Positions 1-10,902 of a stretch of 64,000 bases of DNA are shown here, piece after piece; position 1 is the stretch's first letter, and each line of letters begins with the position of its first letter. The notes under the pieces are model-generated. The model searched no databases, was not told the DNA's origin, and saw only the letters and a program-made list of their open reading frames with translations. Source of the stretch: Lachnospiraceae bacterium (GTDB taxonomy: Bacteria > Bacillota > Clostridia > Lachnospirales > Lachnospiraceae); the NCBI GenBank assembly GCA_028689585.1, contig JAQVCW010000020.1, positions 21,605 to 85,604 of the forward strand, in the 5' to 3' direction. Position numbers and translations under genes: made by a program.

Positions 1-1216
1 CGGTTTCCAGCTCAGTCTCAGGCGCTTCCGTCACTTCTTCTGTCTCGGTCTCTGTCTCTGGTGCTTCTGTCACTTCTTCTGCCTCAGTCTCAGGTGCTTC
101 CGTCACTTCTTCTGCCTCGGTCTCTGTCTCAGGCGCTTCGGTCACTTCTTCTGCCCCAGTCTCAGGCGCTTCGGTCGCTTCTTCTGCCTCAGTCTCAGGT
201 GCTTCCGTCGCTTCTTCTGCCTCAGTCTCAGGCGCTTCGGTCGCTTCTTCTGCCTCAGTCTCAAGCGCTTCGGTCTCTTCTGCCTCGGTCTCAGGTGCTT
301 CGGTCTCTTCTGCCGGAAGGGCATACGTCACCTGTCCATGGGCGCTCTGAATTTCATTATCCGTAGGGATCTCACCGATGGCTCCCACCGCTACATCGAA
401 GGTTGCAGAGCTGCCCGGTGTCACGCCGGAGTCTGCAAACAAAAATTCCTGGCGGAAGCTCTCGCCTGGCTTCAGGCTGTAGCCGATATAGGTATCCCCG
501 TCAGAATCCGTACCCAGAGTAAAGGTACGTCCGCTGCCCGGATCGGTGTAGGAGCTGCCTGCGCCAAACTGCGGAAGCTGTACGGTACCGTTCCAAATAT
601 ACAGTCTGACATCTACCGAAGAGAGTTCACATTCAGAACCCAGACCATATTCCACTGCGATTCTGGCCGGTTCCCCTGCATTCTGCACAGAGGCGGAATC
701 CACCTTCAGTACCAGTCTGCCTGCCACTACCGGATTCTTTTCTTCTGATCCGGCCTCTGTGGTATCTTCCTTTTTGCTGTTTTCTGTATTTTCTGTATTG
801 CCGCTCCCATTGGAAGCGGATGCCTCCTGCTGCGCTCTGGCTGCTTCTGCGTCCGCTGCTGCCTGTTTGGCTGCCTCATCTGCCGCTGCCTGACGGGCTG
901 CTTCTTCTTCTGCCGCCTGACGGGCTGCTGCTTCCTGCTGCGCTCTGGCCGCTTCCTCATCCGCTGCCTGCTGCGCTGCTGCCGCGTCCGCTGCCGCCTG
1001 ACGGGCCGCTTCTTCTTCCGCTGCCTGGCGGGCTGCCTCTTCTTCCGCTGCGGATCCTCCAGCACCGGTTTCTGTCTGATTCTGGCCTTCTGTACCCGCT
1101 TCTTCAGCCAGCACCTGAAAACCAGAAGAGGTAAACATCATCGAGAAAGCCAGTACAACAGCCAGTGCTCTCAATGAAAATGGCCTTTTTCCTATGCTCT
1201 TTGTTTTTCTTTTCAT
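1..1216 (-). CDS. Exported Glu/Thr/Ala-repeat protein, N-terminal part (runs off the window)
   Basis: The minus-strand frame is open from an ATG at 1216 (preceded by AGGAGG) to the window edge, at least 405 codons with no stop. Residues 1 to about 38 form a signal peptide: a lysine-rich start, a hydrophobic core and a likely cut after VLA. Residues of about 55-140 are an Ala/Glu/Gln-rich segment with AARQAA and EEEAARQ repeats, probably a coiled coil. A globular stretch without a recognised family follows (about 165-300), then Thr-Glu-Ala-Pro repeats such as EEVTEAPETE up to the edge. The composition suggests a surface or wall-spanning protein, but the C-terminus that would show anchoring is outside the window. 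Function unknown. A family A leader hairpin sits 22 nt upstream. Confidence 0.8.
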   Translation of the reverse strand, partial: MKRKTKSIGKRPFSLRALAVVLAFSMMFTSSGFQVLAEEAGTEGQNQTETGAGGSAAEEEAARQAAEEEAARQAAADAAAAQQAADEEAARAQQEAAARQAAEEEAARQAAADEAAKQAAADAEAARAQQEASASNGSGNTENTENSKKEDTTEAGSEEKNPVVAGRLVLKVDSASVQNAGEPARIAVEYGLGSECELSSVDVRLYIWNGTVQLPQFGAGSSYTDPGSGRTFTLGTDSDGDTYIGYSLKPGESFRQEFLFADSGVTPGSSATFDVAVGAIGEIPTDNEIQSAHGQVTYALPAEETEAPETEAEETEALETEAEEATEAPETEAEEATEAPETEAEEATEAPETGAEEVTEAPETETEAEEVTEAPETEAEEVTEAPETETETEEVTEAPETELET

Positions 1217-1237
1217 TTTTTTCCTCCTAAATTGAAG

Positions 1238-1308
1238 ATCAGCCATCCTGAATTTGCCTGACGCAAATAGGCTGACGCTGCATGTCAGGTTTTCATAGAA
1301 AACCTGAC
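1238..1308 (-). repeat. Family A leader hairpin, copy A1 (two stems)
   Basis: Two adjacent hairpins, read on the minus strand. The proximal one pairs GTCAGCC with GGCTGAT and carries an inner GCAAAT/ATTTGC stem. The distal one pairs GTCAGGTTTTC with GAAAACCTGAC. The copy begins 22 nt before the start codon of the exported repeat protein. Related copies lie at 10632, 32393, 34412 and 49448. Confidence 0.75.
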
Positions 1309-1673
1309 ATCATCATTATGTTCCTCTGAATCTGCTTTTAAATAACAGTTCAGCAATTGAATGGTACCCCTAGATATCCCATCCGGCATAGAGCCGAACC
1401 TGCACAAAAAGGACAATGCAGCAGGTCTTGTCATGTTTTTGAATAATAATCATTCATCCACCGTTTACTCTGTCTGCACTATCCTCTTTGATTGTCTTTT
1501 ATCATCGGTTTATTTACTGTTACTTATCTTAAATATAACAAAAATCCATTGCCAGGTCAAATAAAATTTAAGAAATAATTTGCCAATAAAATTCAAAAAA
1601 CAATTTACTTTTTATCAATTTTATCCCTTTTTGTTTCCCGGATCCACAATTCCGGTCATCTTAAATGCTCTTA
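1309..1673. other. Intergenic, divergent promoter region
   Basis: About 365 bp between divergent genes. It is AT-rich from about 1540 onward. I see no gene and no hairpin with a T tract. It must hold the promoter of the minus-strand exported protein, but I could not assign convincing -35/-10 boxes. Confidence 0.4.
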
Positions 1674-1702
1674 TTGACGTAATACCGTATTAAATTTATA
1701 AT
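1674..1702 (+). promoter_or_regulatory. SigA-type promoter of guaD-trmO
   Basis: TTGACG at 1674-1679 and TATAAT at 1697-1702 are separated by 17 bp. The predicted start near 1709 gives a leader of about 30 nt, with an AGAAAGGA ribosome site at 1721-1728. No purine riboswitch fits in so short a leader. Confidence 0.75.
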
Positions 1703-1738
1703 ACATACATAACCTGTTCGAGAAAGGACTAATATGCC

Positions 1739-2992
1739 ATGAAAAATTTCGTGTTAAAAGGAACTATTTTATATACAGAAGAGAAAGATCATCTTATCGC
1801 AGCAAAAGACAGCTATGTCGTATGTCAGGATTCGCTCTGCCAGGGTGTCTTTGCCCGTCTCCCGGAATGCTATCAGCATTTTGAAGTGATTGATTATGGA
1901 AATAACCTGATTATTCCCGGCCTGACCGATCTGCATGTGCATGCGCCCCAGTACACCGTCTGCGGCTTTGCCATGGATCTGGAGCTGATGCCCTGGCTGA
2001 ATGCCTGCATTTTTCCGGAGGAAGCGAAATATGCGGATCCGGGCTATGCCAGAGAAGCTTATTCTGTCTTTGTAAGGGATCTGAAGCATTCTCCCACCAC
2101 CCGTATCTGCACATTCGGCACTCTGCACACGGAAGGGACGCTGGAGCTGATGCGCCAGTTGGAAGAAGCCGGTTTTCACGGCTGCGTGGGCAAGGTCAGT
2201 ATGGACCGCAATGCCCCGGAAGCCCTGAGTGAGACAAATGGAGAAAAAAATCTCCTGGACTGGCTGTCCCAATGCCATTTTGAACACATACACCCCATTC
2301 TGACGCCGCGTTTTATCCCGGCCTGCAGTGATGAGCTGATGACCTCCATCGGACGAATTCAAAAAGAAACGCATCTGCCGCTGCAGTCCCATTTGTCGGA
2401 AAATCCCGCGGAGATTGATTTTGTCAAAGAATTATGCCCCTCCTCGGCATTTTATGGTGACGCTTATGACCGGTTCGGCACCTTCGGCACCAATGGCTCC
2501 ACTATCATGGCCCACTGCGTTCATTCCGGCGAAGCTGAAATCGCCCTGATGAAACAGAACAATGTATACGTGGCCCACTGCGCAGAGTCTAATTTCAATC
2601 TTTCCTCCGGTATCGCACCGGCCCGCCGCTATCTGGATGCAGGACTGCATATGGGGCTGGGCACGGATATCGGCGGCGGAACTTCTGTCTCCATGTTCCG
2701 CTCGATCAAGGAAGCCGTCATTGCTTCCAAAATGTATTGGAGACTGCTGGATTCCACGAAGGCTCCTCTGTTGTTTTCGGAAGCTTTCTATCTGGCTTCC
2801 AAGGGCGGCGGCTCTTTCTTCGGCAAGGTCGGCAGCTTTGAAAAGGGATATGAATTTGATGCGGTGGTCCTCGATGACAGCCGCCTGCGCGCGCCGCGGG
2901 ACCTGAGTCCGCAAAACCGGCTGGAGCGGGTGATTTATGGAGATAACTGCGACGTGGTAACGGATAAGTATATTTGCGGAGAAAAAATATGA
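1739..2992 (+). CDS. guaD: Guanine deaminase
   Basis: An amidohydrolase-superfamily enzyme of 417 residues that hydrolyses guanine to xanthine and ammonia in the cytoplasm (purine salvage or catabolism). Metal-site motifs are in order: the His-X-His of strand 1 in TDLHVHAP (residues 66 and 68), the PRF substrate-recognition motif near 200, QSHLSEN (His near 218), MAHCVHS (His near 258) and the metal aspartate in LGTDIGGG (near 316). The LHVHAPQY and SHLSE contexts are typical of GuaD rather than of other deaminases. The start follows an AGAAAGGA site. The stop overlaps the trmO start, so the two are translationally coupled. High confidence in family and substrate. Confidence 0.92.
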   Translation: MKNFVLKGTILYTEEKDHLIAAKDSYVVCQDSLCQGVFARLPECYQHFEVIDYGNNLIIPGLTDLHVHAPQYTVCGFAMDLELMPWLNACIFPEEAKYADPGYAREAYSVFVRDLKHSPTTRICTFGTLHTEGTLELMRQLEEAGFHGCVGKVSMDRNAPEALSETNGEKNLLDWLSQCHFEHIHPILTPRFIPACSDELMTSIGRIQKETHLPLQSHLSENPAEIDFVKELCPSSAFYGDAYDRFGTFGTNGSTIMAHCVHSGEAEIALMKQNNVYVAHCAESNFNLSSGIAPARRYLDAGLHMGLGTDIGGGTSVSMFRSIKEAVIASKMYWRLLDSTKAPLLFSEAFYLASKGGGSFFGKVGSFEKGYEFDAVVLDDSRLRAPRDLSPQNRLERVIYGDNCDVVTDKYICGEKI

Positions 2993-3660
2993 AGCTCATT
3001 GCAAGAATACAAAGTGATTTTAAAGAAAAATTCGGCATTCCAAGACAGGCCGGTATTGTACCGGAGCTGACGGCCCGGATTATATTTGAGCCGGAATACC
3101 GCAATCCTCATGCCGTTATGGGACTGGAGGGATATTCGCATATCTGGCTGATCTGGCAGTTTTCCGAGGCGATTCGGGATACCTGGTCTCCCACTGTGCT
3201 CCCGCCAAGGCTGGGCGGAAAGACTCATATGGGCGTATTTGCCACCAGATCCCCTTTTCGTCCCAATCCCATCGGGCTCTCTTGTGTGCGTCTGGAGAAA
3301 ATTGTCCAGGATCCCCGGCTTGGGCCTGTGCTCCACGTAAACGGCGCTGATCTGATGGATGGAACTCCGATCTATGATATCAAGCCCTATCTGAAATATG
3401 TGGACAGCCACCCGGATGCCGTCTGCGGTTTCGCCGATCATGTGCAGGACTATGAGCTGGAGGTGGCTTTTCCGCCCGAACTGCTGGAAATCATCCCCCC
3501 TGAAAAGAGAAAAGCAGCCTTTGGCATCCTTCGTCAGGATCCAAGGCCGCCTTACCAGAATGATCCGGAGCGAAGGTACGGAGTGGCCTTCGCCGGATAC
3601 GATATTCGTTTTCATGTAAAAGACGGAATACTTGCGGTATGTGAGGTGGTGAAGCTGTAA
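2989..3660 (+). CDS. trmO: tRNA (N6-threonylcarbamoyladenosine-37) methyltransferase, TrmO family
   Basis: TrmO/TsaA (UPF0066) family, which uses S-adenosylmethionine to methylate t6A37 of ANN-decoding tRNAs. Family signatures are visible: GIPRQAG near the N-terminus, GLEGYSHIWLIWQF, and the conserved FATRSPFRPNPIGLS block followed by NGADLMDGTPIYDIKPY. The start at 2989 is chosen over an in-frame upstream ATG at 2974 because GGAG lies about 7 nt before it and it makes an ATGA overlap with the guaD stop. The length (223 residues) is normal for the family. It is the last gene of the two-gene operon and converges on scrB. Confidence 0.9.
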   Translation: MKLIARIQSDFKEKFGIPRQAGIVPELTARIIFEPEYRNPHAVMGLEGYSHIWLIWQFSEAIRDTWSPTVLPPRLGGKTHMGVFATRSPFRPNPIGLSCVRLEKIVQDPRLGPVLHVNGADLMDGTPIYDIKPYLKYVDSHPDAVCGFADHVQDYELEVAFPPELLEIIPPEKRKAAFGILRQDPRPPYQNDPERRYGVAFAGYDIRFHVKDGILAVCEVVKL

Positions 3661-3694
3661 TCTTCCTCAATGACGGGGGCTGGCCCTGCAGGCT

Positions 3695-5083
3695 TCACCG
3701 CAGATCCGTCCAGCTCATCTTTTTCATTTCATACAGGGTGCTGCTGCTCACTTTCCCTTCGATGCCCACTTCAAAGCCAGGCGTTTCCTGGTAGATGCGA
3801 GTGGTCATCACCATTTCACCGTGATTAAAATAAATTTCCAAAACAGAACCGTCTGCCAGGACGCGGATTTCCTCAATGCCTGCATGAAGCGCTTTTCTCG
3901 CAGTTCTGCCCGCTCCGCTGTCTCCTGTAAACTGTAAAAGCACTTCCTGTTCGTTTATCTTCAGTTCCAGTTCTTTGGACAGCCGGAGTGTAACGGTCTG
4001 TTTCTTTTCTTTTGTCACAATCCAGTCATAGCGGATCGGATTCTGCAAAACCTTCTTTTCTCTCAACTGCTCCAGCTCTTCCGCCGGATACTGCCTCAGC
4101 AGTCCCTCTGCGGTCTGAGTCAATACCCGGGGAAGGCTCAGGGCCTGAGTCCAGCCATTCTTCTCATCCCGGTTGCCGTAAGGCTCATCGGGAAGCCCGA
4201 TCCAGCCTATCATGATATGGCGCCCCTTTTCATCCATGAAAATCTGGGGTGCATAGAAGTCAAATCCCATATCCCATTCCACAAAATTTTCCGCTGTCCG
4301 TTCTCTTGTCAGCAGAAAATATCCTGCCTGATGATTGTTCTGGAACCGATATTCCTCCGCCTCCAATCCCTGGGGACAGACAGCCAGATAATGCCGCTCC
4401 CCTATCTGAATTAAATCCGGACATTCCCACATATAGCCAAAGGGCTTTTCTGTGGTGATCTCCTCCGCCAGCTCCCAGTTTTCCTTATCCTTTGAGGTAT
4501 ACCGAAGGACTGCCCCCTTATCCTCCCGGCGTCTGCCGCCCAGCACCATATCGTACCGGCCGTCCTTTCCGGAGACCTTGGGATCTCTGATATGACAGGT
4601 ATAATCGGACGGATAGCTATCCAGTACACACCTTTTTTCCGAAAAATGAATGCCGTCCCGGCTCTCCACCAAAATAGTATTGGACAAACGCCCGGAATGG
4701 GTGAAATCATGTTCTCCCGGTTCTTTCACATTCCCGGTATAAAACAGATACATCCTGTCATTTTCAACCAGCGCAGAACCGGAATAAGCTCCGTCCTTAT
4801 CCAGATCCGTATCCGGATAAAGGGGTATCCCCAGATACTCCCAGTTTATCAGATCCGGACTCCGGTAATGCCCCCACGCCTTTTGGCCGTTCTGCGGATA
4901 TGCCGGAGCATACTGGAAGAAGACATGATAATATCCCTGAAACCGACAAAGCCCATTGGGATCGTTGAGCCAGCCGGCGGGCGGAGTCAGATGAAATCCA
5001 CAGCGCCAGAAATCGGAAGGGTCTATCCTGGCATTTTGATCTGCCATTCTTAAAAGTGCAGTTGTCTTGTCATACTTCACCAT
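3695..5083 (-). CDS. scrB: Sucrose-6-phosphate hydrolase (GH32)
   Basis: Glycoside hydrolase family 32, which splits sucrose-6-phosphate into glucose-6-phosphate and fructose in the cytoplasm. The nucleophile motif WLNDPNG is at residues 36-42, the transition-state-stabilising RDP triad appears as HIRDPK, and the acid/base motif appears as WECPD. The C-terminal beta-sandwich module follows from about residue 330. I place the start at the ATG at 5083, because the GGGAGAAAG upstream is an ideal ribosome site, rather than at the in-frame GTG at 5098. The gene follows the PTS transporter by 23 bp, which supports the phosphorylated substrate over free sucrose or fructan. Confidence 0.9.
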   Translation of the reverse strand: MVKYDKTTALLRMADQNARIDPSDFWRCGFHLTPPAGWLNDPNGLCRFQGYYHVFFQYAPAYPQNGQKAWGHYRSPDLINWEYLGIPLYPDTDLDKDGAYSGSALVENDRMYLFYTGNVKEPGEHDFTHSGRLSNTILVESRDGIHFSEKRCVLDSYPSDYTCHIRDPKVSGKDGRYDMVLGGRRREDKGAVLRYTSKDKENWELAEEITTEKPFGYMWECPDLIQIGERHYLAVCPQGLEAEEYRFQNNHQAGYFLLTRERTAENFVEWDMGFDFYAPQIFMDEKGRHIMIGWIGLPDEPYGNRDEKNGWTQALSLPRVLTQTAEGLLRQYPAEELEQLREKKVLQNPIRYDWIVTKEKKQTVTLRLSKELELKINEQEVLLQFTGDSGAGRTARKALHAGIEEIRVLADGSVLEIYFNHGEMVMTTRIYQETPGFEVGIEGKVSSSTLYEMKKMSWTDLR

Positions 5084-5106
5084 TATTCTTTCTCCCACTG
5101 TTTATT

Positions 5107-7056
<1,950 letters not shown>

Positions 7057-7064
7057 CATTTATT

Positions 7065-7093
7065 AATATATCACTTCGTCTTTCTTCTGTAAA
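7065..7093 (-). promoter_or_regulatory. SigA-type promoter of scrA-scrB
   Basis: On the minus strand, TTTACA (7093-7088) and TATATT (7070-7065) are separated by 17 bp. The predicted start is near 7058, about 70 nt before the scrA ATG. Confidence 0.65.
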
Positions 7094-7139
7094 TAGGGTA
7101 ATTTATACAATTTTTTCACGCTGTTTTTATTCATATTTA

Positions 7140-7153
7140 CGGTATCGATTTCA
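7140..7153 (-). promoter_or_regulatory. Putative ScrR operator O2 (upstream)
   Basis: CGGTATCGATTTCA is a near-palindrome with the central CG typical of LacI-family sites. It lies 97 bp upstream of O1, about nine helical turns, compatible with DNA looping between two repressor dimers. Confidence 0.6.
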
Positions 7154-7205
7154 TTTATTTTTATAATATCCTTTTCCTGTGTTCCGGATATCGAAAGAAA
7201 TACAA

Positions 7206-7237
7206 CAAAAAAACAGAGGAGCAGCTCACACTCCTCT
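7206..7237 (-). terminator. Rho-independent terminator of scrR
   Basis: On the minus strand AGAGGAG pairs with CTCCTCT across a 9-nt loop, followed by a run of seven T. It starts 9 nt after the repressor stop codon and separates the repressor transcript from scrA. Confidence 0.8.
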
Positions 7238-7245
7238 AGCGCTAT

Positions 7246-8226
7246 TTACCGCACCGACTCTCGGATCAGCACATCATAGGACAGCTTCATCTGCCGCCGC
7301 AGCTCCTGCCCGTCCTGCAGTTGGGAAAGCAGTATTCTTGCGCCTTCTTCGCCGCATTCTTCATAATAATACTGTACGGTAGTCAGGTGGGGTTCACATA
7401 TTTCCGACATCCTGGAAGCCCCCATCCCGGCAAGCTGCACCTCTTTTGGTATGTGCCGCCCCCGTTCCTTCAGGCAGCGCATGGCGCCAATAGCAATGGT
7501 ATCCGTGGCACAGATCAGGGTGTCCAGGTCAGGGTGCTGCTCCAGCAGCTCCCCGGTTCTCTCATAGCCGCTTTCCGCATCAAAAAGAGCCTCCCCATAC
7601 CAGCTCTCATCAAACTCTTTTTTCTGCTCGCCCATGGCATTTAAAAATCCAAGGTAACGCTGCCTGCCCACTGCGGCATCCTGCTTTGTAACACCGATGT
7701 AGCCGATCCTGGTTCCTTTTTTGATCACCTGCTCTGTCAGATCCTTCATGGCATTATAATCATCATGATAGACACAGGAATTCTGCTTTACTTCCTGGCC
7801 CAGAAGTACCAGCGGCACTTTTAGCTTTTTCAGCTCCGCCTGATGTTCTCTGGTCAGGATCGTACCCAAAAGCAGGATTCCGTCCACCTGATGCCGCTGA
7901 AATATGTTCAGATACCGCAATTCCTCTTTTTCATTGTTGTCCGTGTTCGCCAGCAGCATCTGATAGCCCTCTTCCGAGAGGACTTTCGTAATCCCCTTCA
8001 CGATCAGACTGATGGAATCGGAGTTGATCTTCGGAATGATAACCCCCACCAGATGAGTTTTTCTGGTCCGCATGGTCTGTGCCTGAGCCAGCGGGCGATA
8101 ACCGGTCTGCTCTATCACCTTTTGAATTTTTTCTCTTTTCTCCTGGCTGACATATCCCTCATTCAGGTAACGGGATACCGTGGCTCTGGACACGCCGGCC
8201 AGATTTGCGATCTCATTAATATTCAT
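7246..8226 (-). CDS. scrR: LacI-family sucrose operon repressor
   Basis: 326 residues. Residues 1-55 are the LacI DNA-binding head (MNINEIANLAGVSRATVSRY, then the hinge helix region), and the rest is a periplasmic-binding-protein fold that senses a sugar ligand. The start at 8226 is chosen because NINEIANLAG is the canonical family start and AGAGGT lies upstream; the longer in-frame extension has no support. Its position directly upstream of scrA and two similar 14-bp near-palindromes in the scrA promoter region indicate that it represses scrAB. It lies 16 bp after the SNF symporter gene, so it is probably co-transcribed with it. Confidence 0.87.
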   Translation of the reverse strand: MNINEIANLAGVSRATVSRYLNEGYVSQEKREKIQKVIEQTGYRPLAQAQTMRTRKTHLVGVIIPKINSDSISLIVKGITKVLSEEGYQMLLANTDNNEKEELRYLNIFQRHQVDGILLLGTILTREHQAELKKLKVPLVLLGQEVKQNSCVYHDDYNAMKDLTEQVIKKGTRIGYIGVTKQDAAVGRQRYLGFLNAMGEQKKEFDESWYGEALFDAESGYERTGELLEQHPDLDTLICATDTIAIGAMRCLKERGRHIPKEVQLAGMGASRMSEICEPHLTTVQYYYEECGEEGARILLSQLQDGQELRRQMKLSYDVLIRESVR

Positions 8227-8242
8227 CTTCACTACCTCTGTC

Positions 8243-9736
8243 CTATTTTCCCATTTTGTGATTATTTTTCTCTTTTCCGCCCGATATGCCCAACCAGAAG
8301 ACAAATGCCAGAAAGACAAATGCCGCCAGCATCCAGGGAATTAAGTATTGCGGCCCCTGGGGCGCGAATTTATCATAATATCCCTTCAGATAAATCACCA
8401 CCACGATCAGCGGCAGGATCCAGGTCATATAAAAACGGATCCCGCCCGGAAATTTCTTTCCGCTTCCTGCATTTGCCTCCCGAAGGAAGTTGTCCCAGCC
8501 CCATCCCTTCCTTCTGGTACAGAACATCAAAAACACCAGGGAACCCAGCGGAAGCAGATTGTTTGATACCAGAAAATCTTCCAGATCCATGATGGTGGTC
8601 CCGGCTCCCAGCGGCTGCAGTCCCGAGAGCAGGTTGAAGCCGAGGATGCAGGGCAGTGTCAGAACGGTCACGATCAGGATATTGGATAAGACCGCCTTTT
8701 TCCGGCTCCATCCCAGCAGGTCGATTCCAAAGGAAACCAGATTTTCAAATACTGCGATCACCGTAGTCAGCGCTGCAAAGGAGAGGAACAGGAAAAACAG
8801 GGTTCCCCACACCTGCCCTCCGCCCATCTGCTGAAAAATATTGGGAAGAGTAATAAAAATCAGGGAAGGCCCGGCATCCGGCTCAATGCCGAATGCAAAG
8901 CAGGCCGGTATGACGATCAGCCCTGCCATCAGAGCCACGAAGGTATCCAGCAGGGTAATATTGACGGTCTCTCCGGTCAGGGAACGGCTTTTGTCCAGAT
9001 AGCTTCCAAAGATCTCCATGGAGCCGATGCCTATGCTCAGTGTGAAAAATGCCTGGGACATGGCGCCGAAAATCACATTTCCGATCCCTTTTTCCTGCAT
9101 CGCCTGAAAATCCGGTATCAGGTAAAATTCGATTCCCCTCTCCGCTCCCGGAAGCCGGATGGAGTGCGCTGCCAGCACGACGATCAGTCCCAGCAGGCAG
9201 ATCATCATCACCTTGGTGATCTTTTCCACCCCTTTCTGAACTCCCATGGAGCATACGCCAAAGGACAGCACGATGGCCGCAATGGTCCAGAAGATCAGCA
9301 GACCGGGATTCCCCAGCATTTCAGAAAACTTTTCTTCGATCTGTCCGGAGGTCACGCCGGCCCCGGTCAGCTCACCGGCCGCGCTGCGAAAGCAGTAGCA
9401 CATCATCCAGCCCGCCACCATGGTATAGAACATCATCAGCAGATAGTTTCCCACCATGGCGAAATAGCCAAACAGATGCCAGCGGGTTCCTTTCGGCTCC
9501 AGTTCTTCAAATGCAGTCGCTACCGACCGCTGGCTCCCCCGTCCCACGGAAAATTCACATACCATGATCGGAAAACCCAGAACTCCCAGAAATATCAGGT
9601 AAATCAGAATAAATGCCGCGCCGCCGTACTGCCCGCACATATAAGGGAATTTCCACACATTCCCAAGTCCCACCGCGCATCCGGCGGATACCAGGATAAA
9701 TCCCAGCCTGGAACCAAATTTTTCTCTTGTCTGCAT
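8243..9736 (-). CDS. Sodium:neurotransmitter-symporter (SNF) family transporter
   Basis: A multi-spanning membrane protein of 497 residues with the SNF/LeuT hallmark at the N-terminus (GFILVSAGCAVGLGNVWKFP), which forms the broken first helix with the Na+ and substrate sites. About eleven or twelve hydrophobic segments follow. Family members take up amino acids or other small amines by Na+ symport; the substrate cannot be read from the sequence. The ATG at 9736, with GGAG eight bases upstream, is preferred over an upstream in-frame start. It lies between the HAD phosphatase gene and scrR, all minus strand, so it may belong to the repressor transcript. Confidence 0.88.
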   Translation of the reverse strand: MQTREKFGSRLGFILVSAGCAVGLGNVWKFPYMCGQYGGAAFILIYLIFLGVLGFPIMVCEFSVGRGSQRSVATAFEELEPKGTRWHLFGYFAMVGNYLLMMFYTMVAGWMMCYCFRSAAGELTGAGVTSGQIEEKFSEMLGNPGLLIFWTIAAIVLSFGVCSMGVQKGVEKITKVMMICLLGLIVVLAAHSIRLPGAERGIEFYLIPDFQAMQEKGIGNVIFGAMSQAFFTLSIGIGSMEIFGSYLDKSRSLTGETVNITLLDTFVALMAGLIVIPACFAFGIEPDAGPSLIFITLPNIFQQMGGGQVWGTLFFLFLSFAALTTVIAVFENLVSFGIDLLGWSRKKAVLSNILIVTVLTLPCILGFNLLSGLQPLGAGTTIMDLEDFLVSNNLLPLGSLVFLMFCTRRKGWGWDNFLREANAGSGKKFPGGIRFYMTWILPLIVVVIYLKGYYDKFAPQGPQYLIPWMLAAFVFLAFVFWLGISGGKEKNNHKMGK

Positions 9737-9783
9737 ATCGCTCTCCTGTCTGTTTTCGTGATTCTTAAATCTGATCCTGTGCT

Positions 9784-10605
9784 TTACAGCAGATATTTTT
9801 CTATCGCCTCTTTGCATCCGCCATGATTATTGTCCGCCAGCACCACATCACATATTTCTTTGATCGCCGGTACTGCATTGCCCATCGCTGCCGCCAGTCC
9901 GGCTGCACACAGCGCTTCCCGGTCATTTTCATTATCTCCCACCATGATCACCTGCTCCATGGAAATTCCTTTCACTTTGCAGATTTCCGCCAGTCCTGCC
10001 GCCTTGCTGATGCCTGATGGAGAGCACTCCAGCGAAGTCTCTTCCGAAAACACCATCGTGGACTGCACCGACACTGCCTCCAGCTTTGCCAGCGTCACCA
10101 GACGCTCTTCCACATTTCTGTGATACAGATTGATCTTCTCCGCTCCGTCCCCGTTTGGCTCCAGCACTTCAAAGATATCCTCCACCAGTCTGGCATTGTG
10201 CCGGAAGCTTTCCTGGTACTGTCCCATTCCGTACAGATCCATCAGTGGAAAATACTTCCGCCCCAGATAGGACTGCCCTTCCCGAAAGATCTGTACCATA
10301 ACATCTCTTCCTCTGATTGCCTCCTTTATCTGCAGAATGGAAGCTCCGGAAAGCGTGGTGAGCTTCAGCGGCGTCCTCTCCTTCAGATCATAGACCAGCG
10401 CGCCGCTCTCTCCGCACAGGTAATGCATTCCCCGGAAATCCGGCAGAAATTCGTTCATCTCCGAATAGCTCCGTCCGGTGCAGAAGACCACCTCTTTCCC
10501 TGCTGCCAGCGCCATCCGGATTGCTTCCCGTGTAGCTCCGTCAATTTGTTTTTCATCATTGAGCACCGTCCCATCCATGTCAAGTGCAATCATCTCATAT
10601 GTCAT
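9784..10605 (-). CDS. Cof-type HAD-superfamily phosphatase
   Basis: 273 residues with the HAD nucleophile motif LDMDGT (Asp9, Asp11), motif II Thr in FCTGRS, a type IIB cap in the middle, and the metal-binding GDNENDREA near residue 220. Cof-like enzymes hydrolyse sugar phosphates, nucleotides or FMN; the exact substrate is not predictable. The ribosome site GGGGAGG lies close upstream. A degenerate family A hairpin begins 27 nt before the start codon. The SNF gene follows after 47 bp. Confidence 0.85.
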   Translation of the reverse strand: MTYEMIALDMDGTVLNDEKQIDGATREAIRMALAAGKEVVFCTGRSYSEMNEFLPDFRGMHYLCGESGALVYDLKERTPLKLTTLSGASILQIKEAIRGRDVMVQIFREGQSYLGRKYFPLMDLYGMGQYQESFRHNARLVEDIFEVLEPNGDGAEKINLYHRNVEERLVTLAKLEAVSVQSTMVFSEETSLECSPSGISKAAGLAEICKVKGISMEQVIMVGDNENDREALCAAGLAAAMGNAVPAIKEICDVVLADNNHGGCKEAIEKYLL

Positions 10606-10631
10606 CCTTTTTTCCTCCCCGGTATCCCGAA

Positions 10632-10673
10632 ATGCCGGCCCATTTTAAATTCACCTTCAGCAGACAGGCGGAC
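10632..10673 (-). repeat. Family A leader hairpin, copy A5 (degenerate)
   Basis: On the minus strand GTCCGCCT can pair with GGGCCGGC (seven of eight positions, including G-T pairs), and the 3' side shares GAATTTAAAATGG with copy A3. It begins 27 nt before the HAD phosphatase start codon. The least certain of the five copies. Confidence 0.5.
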
Positions 10674-10851
10674 GTATGTCATGTTCGGAACGCTTTTAAG
10701 GCGGAGACCATCAGGCCACCCGCCGTTCTTCTATTCTTATTCATTATTGTTCCTGATCCGGTCATCTTTATGTACCATCTGTCTGTTTTCTATGCTGCAT
10801 CATACAGATTTATTATAATGGATTCCCCGGTTCTTGTACAGTTCTATTTTA

Positions 10852-10902
10852 CAGACAGCAGACTTTCACAGGCAGCAGACTTTTACAGGCAGCAGACTTT
10901 GC
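10852..10902. repeat. 17-bp tandem repeat, three copies
   Basis: The unit containing GCAGACTTT recurs with a 17-bp period at 10858, 10875 and 10892. The array overlaps the 3' end of the DapF-like gene, whose TAA stop (10883-10885) lies in the middle copy. Confidence 0.85.

Noticed and set aside
61..1134. Long plus-strand and second minus-strand frames (Leu/Pro/Arg-rich)
   Set aside because: They are antisense or shifted frames of the codon-biased Glu/Thr/Ala repeats of the exported protein.
1703..1738. Purine riboswitch before guaD
   Set aside because: The leader from the predicted promoter is only about 30 nt.
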